A stretch of 64,000 bases of DNA, from positions 27,421,074-27,485,073 of the forward strand of contig CM065299.1 in NCBI GenBank assembly GCA_032871835.1. Direction: 5' to 3'. The translations under genes and the position numbers were made by a program. Shown here piece after piece: positions 1-9,340 of this stretch (position 1 is its first letter; every line of letters begins with the position of its first letter). The stretch is from Dipteronia dyeriana. Its lineage: Eukaryota > Streptophyta > Magnoliopsida > Sapindales > Sapindaceae. The notes under the pieces are model-generated. The model saw only the letters and a list, made by a program, of their open reading frames with translations. It did no database searches and was not told the origin of the DNA.

Positions 1-2
1 AT

Positions 3-943
3 TTGACAATGAATGAAAAAGAAGCAAGAAAGCGGCAAGTTATCCATGGAAGAAGACGTTGGTATGAGACAGTTGACCAAGGTGGTGTAAAATTTCTTGT
101 GAACGCTGATGATGCCACATATGATTGTGGGATGTGGCAGATGACTGGTTTGCCATGCAAGCATGTTGTTGCCATGTTGATGTATAACAGAGAGCATGCA
201 CATCATCGTGTGCATTGGTATTATTCCAAGCAAGCTTGGAAAATGGCATATGATGGGAATATCAACCCAATTCCTGATGAATCCAGGTGGCCTGAGTTTG
301 AATCTCAGACTATTGAACCACCAGTGTAAAAAACAAAGGCAGGCGACCCAAAAAGAAGAGAACTAGGGCAGTTGATGAGCCTCGCGCACCAAATGCAACA
401 TTCTCTAAACGATGTTCGCTATGTAGAGTACTTGGACACAACCGAGCGACCTGTCCATCTAAGGTAAACAACTTGATCTTTATTTTACTTTTTTTTTGTC
501 TACCTTTTTAAAAATAAAATATCATTCAATGTTGATAATGTAGGAAAAAGGGAATGGATCCACCTCTAAAGGAAAAAAAGCTTTGACAAAATTCCTCAAA
601 TGCAGTTGTTGGTACATCATTCAGGTATTATATTATAATTGTTATAGTGTAACATATAGTGGTAATATATAATACTGTTGTTTAATATATTCCAAAAATA
701 TTATAGGGTTACTACACATTTGGGGACCTCTAGTACACCAGATCAGCATTGTTCAAGTGCTAATAGGTAAAGTTTTTTTTTATTATTGTTTCATTATGAA
801 AAGTATACTACTGCATACTAAGGTATATACTGAAAATACCATTGCATTTTTTCAGGGCCCAAACTAATGAACGCAACACAAGCAAGGCTCTCATAACAGT
901 GTCTGACCTTTGCTCTCAAATAGGTTCTAATCTCATACCGTAA
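3..943 (+). pseudogene. MULE transposase, C-terminal part (SWIM zinc finger and zinc knuckle)
   Basis: The first 108 codons contain a SWIM-type zinc finger, CGMWQMTGLPCKH (C-x9-C-x-H), as found after the DDE core of MuDR/MULE transposases, followed by the usual YYSKQAWKMAY region. The frame stops at 327-329. One base out of frame, the typical basic linker and zinc knuckle continue (CSLCRVLGHNRATC, about 413-454) up to a splice-donor-like AAG|GTAAAC at 463/464. Possible further exons at about 544-623, 704-767 and 856-943 end at a TAA stop. The DDE catalytic core lies upstream of the window. The frameshift suggests a decayed copy; alternatively the gene model is imperfect. Confidence 0.8.
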
Positions 944-1361
944 AAGGGATTTATAAATATTTTGTGGCAAAATAGTTTGAAAAATCTGTTGTTTATATAT
1001 TTTTGTGTCAGATTGGATAAACACAAATCTTTTAGACATGTTTTTGTGTAATCCAAATCTGATTTTCATGTTAATATTAGGATGATATAGTTATGGTTAT
1101 TTGACAGTGACTATAACTTGTTTTGGTTAGTTGGTAATGCTTGGATGTGTTTTAGGTTGCAGTTTTATTGTTTGCTTCATTGCCATTAGTTTATGAAAGT
1201 AGTTATTGTGGTCCACATTGCTGTGGCTGTGTTGCTTTTTAGTAGTTTAGTAGTTTATGCTTGATATTCATTAATTGACTATTTTATTTCCCACTATGTA
1301 ATATATACTGACATTATATTGTTTCATGCATCATTACATTGCATTATCTTGTGCATGAAAC

Positions 1362-1739
1362 TCATTCACTATAATTGCATAGCCTTACAAATACAATGCC
1401 TAGCAATACAGTATGAAATATGACAACCACTTTCAACCAAGTCAAACTCCTTTGCACTTTCTTATAGTTGGCAGTGACCAAACGAAACTGAGTATCGTCG
1501 TATGTTGATTCTGCACATGTTTGATTAGATACAAAATCCTCTATACTTTCTAATTCTTCATGATCAGGATACCACCACTTGAGATAGTTGCATGCATCAC
1601 AACCAAAAAATAGTCTACTAGGAATTTTACTTGTTTCGGAGACCCATAATGCTACTTTCTTCCCATTTCCACAGTTGCATAGTCTATTTTTAACCTTGAT
1701 CCATCCAGCTTTTTCACTTGTGCAACTTGACGATGCCAT
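1362..1739 (-). CDS. GRF-type zinc-finger protein with C-terminal membrane segment
   Basis: This is an open frame of 125 codons if it starts at the ATG at 1739; an in-frame ATG nine codons earlier is also possible. A GRF-like zinc finger occupies residues of about 20-60: C-N-C-G, then RLFFGC, then C-x2-LKWW. The middle is acidic (HEELESIEDF). The last 25 or so residues are hydrophobic (VVVIFHTVLLGIVFVRL), consistent with a tail-anchored membrane segment. Small plant proteins of this plan are common and poorly understood. It converges on the transposase and sits between it and the MULE terminus, so it is either a second MULE gene or a captured host gene. The intact frame beside a frameshifted transposase is notable. 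Confidence 0.7.
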   Translation of the reverse strand: MASSSCTSEKAGWIKVKNRLCNCGNGKKVALWVSETSKIPSRLFFGCDACNYLKWWYPDHEELESIEDFVSNQTCAESTYDDTQFRLVTANYKKVQRSLTWLKVVVIFHTVLLGIVFVRLCNYSE

Positions 1740-2224
1740 ATTTTTTTCTAGCTTTATTGCCAACAAAACTAGGTTTTTGGGTTGTTTTATGCATAAATAG
1801 AGAAAGGATTTGAAAAAAAATTGCTTGTCAGGTGAAAATAATAAGTTTCAGGAATGATGAGTGTTTGATGAATGGAAAAAGTGAAAAAAAAGTTTCTGGA
1901 AAAATGATGAGCAAGGCACTTTTATAAGAGGTTGAAGATGGTTAAAGAAAGGAGGAGAGATGAGTGGTTGATGATTTTTGAAGAAAGGAGGAGAGAGGAG
2001 TGGTTTTATATAAGAGGAAGCCTTGGTTTTGTACCGTTGGAGCAACGGCTACAAGACACAAGACACTTTTATTTTCAATTTTTAATTCAACAAATTCAGG
2101 GGTAAAAACGTAATTTTCAGTATCAATTTCAAAGTCACATGACTTGTTATTGGTCAAACTGTTAATTTTCATATAAATAGGGGTATTTCGATCTTATCAG
2201 TATTCTATACATTTGTAATTGTTC

Positions 2225-2440
2225 AATTTTTAAGGGGCAGAACGGAAATTTTATGAACTTCAGACGATATCGTGGGTAACTTGGTCATTTTGCATTTTCA
2301 GTTACGGTTGTCCGTCAAATATTTTAACAAAAGGACCAAAATGATTGATTTTGAAAAATATAGGGCCCAATCCTGTGAAAATTGGATAAATGAGTAAAAA
2401 AAATCGAAAAAAAACATAGGGACTAAATCAATAATATCCC
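2225..2440 (-). repeat. Right terminal inverted repeat of the MULE
   Basis: Reading inwards from 2440 on the minus strand, the sequence starts GGGATATTATTGATTTAGTC, is AT-rich with evenly spaced GGTCC/GGGCCC words, and ends near a run ending 'ggggcagaacgg'. This is the style of long plant MULE TIRs, which often double as promoters. The inner limit is a guess because the partner TIR is not in the window. The same style of terminus occurs at 27,773-29,053. Confidence 0.55.
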
Positions 2441-2451
2441 CTCCCTCTATC

Positions 2452-2848
2452 GTGACAAAAAAGCTTTGCCTTGCGGTTGTTGTCTATTTTATTAGGGAAG
2501 AGAAAAATTGTCTCATTTTTAAAAGCTCTCGAAAGTCTAGTGCAGAGGTTGCTCTAACCATTATAGAAAATATTCATCGTCGGCTCTCATCTATCAATTT
2601 GAAGAATTGGCCTCTCATCACTTTGAATTGGAATGTCAACTTTAGATGATTCATGATGGTGTTTGCTTATGTTGTTTGATCTGTGCCCTTTTTTAAAGCT
2701 TTTGTTTGGCTCTTGTTAGAGAGTTTGTTGTTTGAGCTTTGTTGAGCTTGTTTTTAGACCTTCGTGCCCGTTACTTCCTAGGGTATGCCCTTGTATTTGT
2801 ACATTCTTTCCTTCTTTTCTATGATAATATTTACTTACCAAAAAAAAA
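2452..2848 (+). mobile_element. 5'-truncated LINE (L1-type) 3' end, copy 1
   Basis: Codons from 2452 to 2649 match the extreme C-terminus of plant LINE reverse transcriptases, after the zf-RVT domain (LCLAVVVYFIREEKNCLIF, then a stretch ending LKNWP and the stop). A 3' UTR follows with the characteristic words 'gagctttgttgagcttg' and 'cccttgtatttgtacatt', ending in an A run at 2840-2848. It lies about 10 bp outside the MULE terminus. It is 5'-truncated as usual for LINEs. The same 3' UTR recurs at 4171-4365. Confidence 0.8.
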
Positions 2849-4170
2849 TGTTGGGGTGAATAATAATTTGTGCTTGAAGGCTAGGAATTAATAGTGGAGA
2901 CTTCATGTGAGGTTCACAAACACAGTCTAAAAAGCGTATTTTGAGGGAAATGCATTCACTCCTTAAACACTCATTCAAACACACACAAAACATGTATAAG
3001 TCTCATTTGCACTAAACATTGTTGGCCATAGAACAATATGGACTGCTTGTTGATGCCTTAATGTACTTTGTGGACAAACATTTAGAGATGATTTTAGGCA
3101 ATGCATGTGATAAACCACTAAATTGTCCTAAACACTTCCAATCCCTCTAATGTGTGTGTTCCCATGTGCATTTGCAGCCAAACACGTATTAGCTTTTCAT
3201 TCATGAACCACATCAACATAAACCATATAGCCTATACACTAGCCTTCTACCAAATGGTTTGCTAAGGCTTAGGCCATGAATGTAAGCAAGTGATTTTTGA
3301 AAAAGTAAGGCGTGTACCTATGCGCAAAATTGTGTAAGATTGTTGAAAAGATAAAAGAAAAGATTATATATATAAATAAGATATTCAAAGGAAAAAATGA
3401 AAAGAAAAGAAATGTAAAAGCAAAAGCAAAAAAAATTGAATGAGAAGCAAATGGCCTAACAGATAAGTAAAAAAATTTGAATGAGCTACTCAATGCAAAA
3501 TGAGAGTAGAAAATTACACAAAGTGAATTGTAAGCCTGGATGGTAAAAATGTGAACATGGATGTTGTGAAGAGTAAAGTGTACTCATATTAGAATGTATG
3601 TCTTAGTGTAATCATTAGGTACTTTCCTATCCTTATTTTCCATTTATTGATTCACCATTCACCTCAGGCACCATTACAAAAAAAAAAACTGTCCTTTTTT
3701 ATCTTTTGGAATATCCACTTGGCATTTTTGGTTGATGTATGTTCTTTCCGATTCATGGTCTTCAATTCCATTCATGAGACTAATTTTTAGAAATGGAATT
3801 TTTGAAATTATCATATGCAATCAAATTTGATGTCATAACATGAACTCATATTGTATATGAATGATGAGCGAAGCCTAGGACTCTAATAAAAAAATGAGAA
3901 AATCTGATGAGAAGTAGAGTTGAGGCGAATTACATTATCTACCGGATGACATTTTTGTTTTTGATTCTTTGGCATTTTGAATGTAGGATCGCACTATGTG
4001 CAATGCTTACTTAGAGTGGCATGACTCTAATCTTCATCTTAGCATCTCTTACATGTGCAAGTCCTTATGAGCATAACATTGATTCAAGCTTTTCTTCTTT
4101 GGTTTTGCAAGTTAAATTTTGACTTTTGAGTCATTTGCAAAGAGTTGGTTCATTCAAACTTTTCTTCTTG
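2849..4170 (+). other. Non-coding internal/3' region of a gypsy element, no usable reading frame
   Basis: No coding region is visible. Part of it (about 2,990-3,260) resembles, in inverted orientation, the region at about 47,000-47,270. Both contain 'attttaggcaatg' followed by a word like 'ctaaacact(t)', then a long stretch of similar order. Since the 47 kb region lies inside a minus-strand Athila-type element upstream of its LTR, this stretch is probably the equivalent part of a plus-strand relative. From about 3,300 to 3,500 it is purine-rich low-complexity sequence. Confidence 0.4.
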
Positions 4171-4365
4171 GTGGCGTTGGCTTGTGTTGTTTGCTTTGTG
4201 CACTTTTTTAAAGCCTTTGTTTAGCTCTTGTTAGAGAATTTGTTGTTTGAGCTTTGTTGAGCTTGTTTTGGGCCTTTATGCCCCCTGCTTCCTAGAGTAT
4301 ACCCCTTGTATTTGTACATTTTTTCCTTCTTTTCTATGATACTAATTGTTTACCAAAAAAAAAAA
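4171..4365 (+). mobile_element. 5'-truncated LINE 3' tail, copy 2
   Basis: This is a second copy of the LINE 3' UTR seen at about 2,655-2,848, with the same ordered words ('tagctcttgttagaga', 'gagctttgttgagcttg', 'cccttgtatttgtacatt', 'tttctatgata') and an A run at 4355-4365. Only the untranslated tail remains. It sits inside the non-coding gypsy region, about 75 bp before a polypurine-tract-like sequence. Confidence 0.8.
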
Positions 4366-4414
4366 TGCTTGACATATGTCCTTGAGTTGTTTTAGATTGT
4401 TTTACTCTAGGACT

Positions 4415-6250
4415 AGCGAAAGATAGGTTTGAGGGTATTTGTTTGAGTTAAAATGTACGTGATTTTGTCCCCCATTCTTGACTCTCTTTTTTTTTCGGGT
4501 AATATTTCTTTATATTTGTGGGAATCAAGTGTTTTCAGGTTTATATAGGCCACAGGGGCATATATGACAAAAGGGAGAATTACAGTGCAAAAAGTACAAA
4601 AAGGGGAAAAGGGGAAAAGGGTAATTGAAGTCGAGGGATTATCGCTGTCTGTTCGTGCGGAAACACTAGCAACCCAATTCAATGACATGTCACGGTTTAT
4701 TTATCGTTACAAAGACACCACGACAAAAGTCTTAGTTTTAGTGAAGTTAAGTCCAAGTCATGTTGTGGTTTGTGTGTCACTGTTTTGACACCACGACAGA
4801 GAGGCGAGAACTTAAGAAATCGATTAGGTGTGATGTCGCTACCCTGGTGTCGCTGTCTAGCCTGCCGTGACAGAGAAGAAGAAAATTAGAAAATCAATAA
4901 AGTCTAATTTCATTAGTATGCCAACCGCGACTGCACATGAAAATCTTATATCCAATTGTCGCTGCCTTCGAAACCATGGAAAATATGAAAATAACCGTGA
5001 CAACCAGATCGAAGACCGTTTAACTGTATGTCACGACCATATTTGTAGTGGCTATACCGTAACAATTGTTCCACGACACATGCCACTTCAACAAATCTAG
5101 CGGTTGCAAGACATCACCTTGAGCCCATATAAATAGTTTTCTTCTCCAATTTGAACAAACACACATAGCAAAGTAGAAACGAACTAGCAAGTAATTGAGA
5201 GCGTTTCCTTCCATTTTCTCCCAATATCAACTTCCTCCATTTCCTCACTTTGAACTACCTTTTTCCATACAAAAACTCAACAAAACACATCTAGATTACC
5301 TCCCCTTAATGCTTCATCTCTACCCATTCTCTACAAACTTTTCCTTTATCATTTTCCATTAGACATCCATCTTACTACACAACCTCATCTACCATTTTGT
5401 GGATTAAAGTACATCAAGAAGTTCAAAGGGATCAAGCTTAAAGAAGGTTGCCTATGGGTGATTTCCTTTTCTTTACCTTTGTTCTTTGATTGTAAATATG
5501 TGTAATTAAACCCCTCTATCGGGGATTGATGCGAGAAATCTATTGGATTTGGGTATTTTATTGGCTTTCAATAATATGTCTCCTATTATGTTCTAGTCAC
5601 TTTTTAATTATATTTTATTCTTAATGTGATTAATTTAGTATATCAGTTGTTGATTGCATTATTGGTAGAATTATTTGTGACAAAATCAATTGAGTATTGA
5701 TACCCTTAGTTGGTTATAGCTCATAGTGATTAGGATAGGTTTAATTGGTAGGTATACCCCAAATGCTTAGACCATTTGATCGTAATTAACTGATTCCCCA
5801 TTATCCTTTGTCTCTCTAAATATCATATGTAAGGTATTTTGGTAGGAAGTGCTTTGGTTTTGTTCCGACAGTCAATTACAACTTACGAATACAATCGGTC
5901 CGGAACAGTGATAATAGGTTATTTAATGAAGCCATTTATACATTGCCTAATATCTATTAGTGACTCCATCAATTCCTTAGTTTTTCTAAATTGATTAATC
6001 CATTTTACATATCTAGATAGTTAAGTCTTCTATTTTTCTTATCATTCAATTTTATTACTCTTTAGTTATCTTGCTATCTTGTTACTTTGTGTGTATGTTT
6101 GTTGGTTTTTCAAACCTACCACTATCTTTTCAAATCTATGATTTACTTTTATGCATTTTAGATTAGCATTAATCATGAGTAGTTAATCAATACAATTGTC
6201 AAATCCAATACCTGCAGAATGATCATTTGCTTGTCACTTTACTAATTTAA
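4415..6250 (+). mobile_element. Gypsy LTR (Athila/Tat group) with preceding polypurine tract
   Basis: A sequence of the form 'ctctaggactagcgaaagat...ggtttgagggtatt' at 4415-4438 matches the usual end of the internal region and polypurine tract of plant Tat/Athila elements, so the LTR probably starts with TG at 4440. The U3 (about 4,640-5,100) is full of diverged words CCACGACA / TGTCGCTG / CCGTGACA. A TATA box follows at about 5127 and then a long R-U5. The U5 end is near 6,250, but no clear primer-binding site follows; instead a gag C-terminal fragment begins, so a deletion is likely at this junction. Confidence 0.6.
5125..5136 (+). promoter_or_regulatory. TATA box of the gypsy LTR
   Basis: The sequence 'catataaatagt' lies directly downstream of the repeat-rich U3. 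It is followed within about 30 bp by a CA-rich leader ('caaacacacatagcaaag'), the normal arrangement at an LTR transcription start. Confidence 0.6.
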
Positions 6251-6360
6251 TATTCTAGCGGTTGCAAGTATGAAAAATCTATTTTGAAATCCATATAAAA
6301 CTTCATTTTTGAAAGGTGTTTTAAAGACTAAAACGGTCGAGTCAGAGTTCAGAAACAAAA

Positions 6361-7385
6361 ATGAGAAGAAACATCCGGGTATCACAAGAAGCTTATGAGA
6401 AGATTTTGAATGGATGTGTGGTGGCAAATGAATACAGGTCCTCAAAATTGAAGGATTCGATGAGGATAACTGAGGGGTGCATAGGAAGAATCACGGATAA
6501 AATGTTGAATAAGGAATTTGAAGAGTCGAAAGAGGATGTCAGTCATGGTAGTGCTAGGGCAAGTTTGAGAAGTGGAAGGATCGTGAACAATGAAAGAAAT
6601 GAAGAAACCTTTTATGGAAGCAATGAAACTCCAAGAGAGGTTGAAGAAAGAGAAGCCCCCGTTAATATGGATGAGCAAGAAGTAGAGTTACCAAAAGTGG
6701 ACCCTATCAATAGCAAGCTTTCTAATTCAAGGTGCCCACAAGTTCCATATCTATGGAAGTTAAGGAAGGATAAGGTAAAGCAATCTTTCAAGGAATTTTA
6801 CGATATACTCTCCAAGGTGAGCATCAACCTACCTCTATTGAAGGCAATTCAAAAAATGCCATCATTTTGGAAGTTCTCCAAAAAGTTGAATAAGGAGAAA
6901 TATCGGTTTGACTAAAGAATCAAGTAAGGCTTAACGAGAATGTGAGTGAGGTGATTTAGTAGAGGCTTTCTCCTAAGTTGAAAGATCTAGGAAATTTCAT
7001 TATTAGCATCACCATTGGTGGAGAATGATAAGGAAGGGCGATGTTTGACCTAGGTGCTAGCATAAAATAGATGCCATTTGTAATCTATAAGAAGTTGAGG
7101 TTGAATTAGTTTAAGCCAACCACAATGTCACTTATATTAGCGGATCAATCGACTAGGCAACCTAGGGGAATAGTTAAAGATGCTCTCATTTAAGTGGGTA
7201 GACTAATAATCCCAACAGATTTTATGGTGTTGGACATGGAAAAAGAGCCGGATGAGAAAGATTCATTGATCCTTTTAGGCTGCCCCATCATGGATACTAC
7301 AAAAGTTGTACATAAGGAAAGTTTACGATTAAGGTCCTTAATGAGGTTGTTGAGTACAAAGTCTTTGAATCCTTGTCTTATCTAG
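6361..7385 (+). pseudogene. Athila-type Gag C-terminus and aspartic protease, decayed
   Basis: The frame 6361-6915 contains the basic SLRSGRIV motif and the KLRKDKVKQSFKEFYDIL...INLPLLKAIQKMPS block that follows the Gag zinc region in Athila elements. The protease continues in other frames with interrupting stops: DLGAS at about 7,047 (catalytic Asp), an LADQSTRQPRGIV block, then a frame (7194-7385) with TDFMVLDMEKE and LILLGCP (normally ILGRPF). The N-terminal half of Gag is missing, which fits a deletion between the LTR at 6,250 and this point. Confidence 0.75.
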
Positions 7386-7599
7386 TGGCGGCTCATGAAT
7401 GTTACACGGTGGATGTGTTGAAGGATATTGAAGAAGCTCGTGAGATGATGGCTTGACAAAGAGAGTTGGAGGAGTTGATGAATGAATTATGAGAATATAG
7501 AACAACTAGGGGAGTCCGAGATAAAGTTGATTAAAGATGATGAAGTCACCAATGCAGATAATGGAATTTTCAAACCATCTCCTCCCAAAAGTTGGAATT

Positions 7600-9340
7600 G
7601 AAAGAACTCCCCTCAAGCCTTAAATATGCTTTCTTTGATAATGAAGAGAATATACCAGTCATAATTGCTACGGGATTGGATGAAAATGAAAAGAATTAAT
7701 TACTTGATGTTTTGAAAAAGTGCAAGAAAGCTATAGGGTGGTCATTAGATGACATCAAAGGAATCAGACTGACATTATGCTATGCACCAGATCCTTTTGG
7801 AGAGTGACACTAAGCCAAGAAAAGAAGCACAACAGAGGTTGAATCCTATCATGTAAGAAGTGGTCAGTAAAGAAGTGCTGAAGCTTTTGGATGTAGGCAT
7901 CATCTATCCAATCTCATATAGTAAGTGGGTGAGTCCAATACATGTGGTACCCAAGAATTCTTGAATTACTGTTGAGAGAAATGAGCAGGACGAGTCGATT
8001 CCATAGAGATTGAAAACATGATGAATGGTGTGCATCAACTACAGAAAGTTGAACACAAACACTAGGAAAGATCACTTTCCACGTCCTTTCATAGATGAAA
8101 TGTTGGAACATCTCATAGGACACAACTACTACTACTTCCTTGACAGTTATTCGGGGTATAATCAAATTTCCATCGCTCTAGAAGATCAGGAGAAGACCAT
8201 ATTTACATGCCCTTTAGGTACTTATGCCTACAGGAGGATGACATTCGGGTTTTGCAATGCACCTGCCACATTTCGTAGATGCATGGTCTCGATCTTTTCG
8301 GATATGGTGGAGGACATCATAGAAGTCTGCATGGATGATTTATTGGTGTTTATGGATTCATTTGACTTGTGTTTGCATAACTTTTCACGGGTAGTTCAAA
8401 GATATGAAGAGACGAATCTTGTCCTTAATTGAGAAAAATGCCACTTCGTGGTGAAGATCGTCATAATACTTGGGCACATCATCTCAGAAATGGGTATTGT
8501 GGTAGATAAGGCAAATATTGAAGTGATGAAAAGTCTATCACCACCAAAGACTGTCATTGATATCAGATTGTTCCTCGAACATGCAGGTTTTTGTAGATGG
8601 TTTATCAAAGATTTTCCATGATTTCAAGACCGTTATGCACACATCTTCATAAGGATGTAGAGTTTGAGTTCAGTATAGAGTGCACCAATGCCTTCAACCT
8701 CTTGAAGAAAGCCTTAACTACAGCACCCATCCTTATTCCTTAAAACTGGAGCCTTCCGTTTGAGCTTTTGTGTAATGCCTTTGATTGTACAATTAGGATA
8801 GTTTTGGGACAGAGAGTAGAGAAGCTACCACATGAGATCTATTATACATCCTGGACTATGAATGATACCAAAATAAATTACTCAACAACAGAGAAGGAAC
8901 TCTTTGTAGTACAATTCGCACTAGAGAAGTTTAGGCAGTGCTTGGTAGGAGCAAAGGTCATTGTTTGCTCAGATCACAATGCCATTCGATAGTTGCTTCA
9001 TAAGAAAGATGCAAAACGAAGGCTTATCAGATGGATACTTTTACTGTAAGAATTTGATCTCAAAATCAGAGACAAAAAGGGGAGTGAGAATGTAGTAGTT
9101 GATCACCTAAGCAGATTGACTCAGAGGACCATTGATGAGAGGGATTTGCTACATTTAAGAGAGAGCTTCCTGGATGAGCAGTTGTGGGTTGTGCAGGAGA
9201 GAGAGTCGTGGTATGCAGATATAGTAAACTACTTAGTTTCAGATGTTATTCCATCAGACTTGAGCTCATAAGGCAAGAAAATATTCATCTATAATGCTAT
9301 GCACTATTTCCGGGAAGAGCTATTTGAAAAACATACAATC
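7600..9340 (+). pseudogene. Athila-type reverse transcriptase, RNase H and start of integrase, decayed
   Basis: The order is RT N-terminus (ISYSKWVSPIHVV-like, about 7,910), YRKLN, the block FTCPLGTYAYRRMTFGFCNAP, and the catalytic MDD at 8331-8339 (CMDDLLVF). RNase H follows with LCNAFD, STTEKELFVVQFALEKFR and SDHNA, then DHLSRLT-like spacer (about 9,110). The integrase begins with WYADIVNYLVSDVIPSDL (about 9,210-9,270) and breaks off after a REELFEK block at about 9,330, where an unrelated minus-strand LTR begins. Many stops and frameshifts rule out function. Confidence 0.85.

Larger units (their letters stand above)
1..2440 (+). mobile_element. Mutator-like element (MULE), 3' portion with right terminal inverted repeat
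   Basis: The element enters from the left edge. It carries a transposase tail on the plus strand, a convergent GRF zinc-finger gene on the minus strand, and ends in a MULE-type terminal sequence. Read on the minus strand, the end begins GGGATATTATTGATTTAG and continues through stretches such as GTTACGGTTG-like words and 'accaaaatgattgatttt', a style typical of plant MULE termini. The left end, the matching TIR and the 9-bp duplication lie outside the window or cannot be checked. The two-gene convergent layout resembles autonomous MuDR, although the second gene is not mudrB. Confidence 0.75.
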
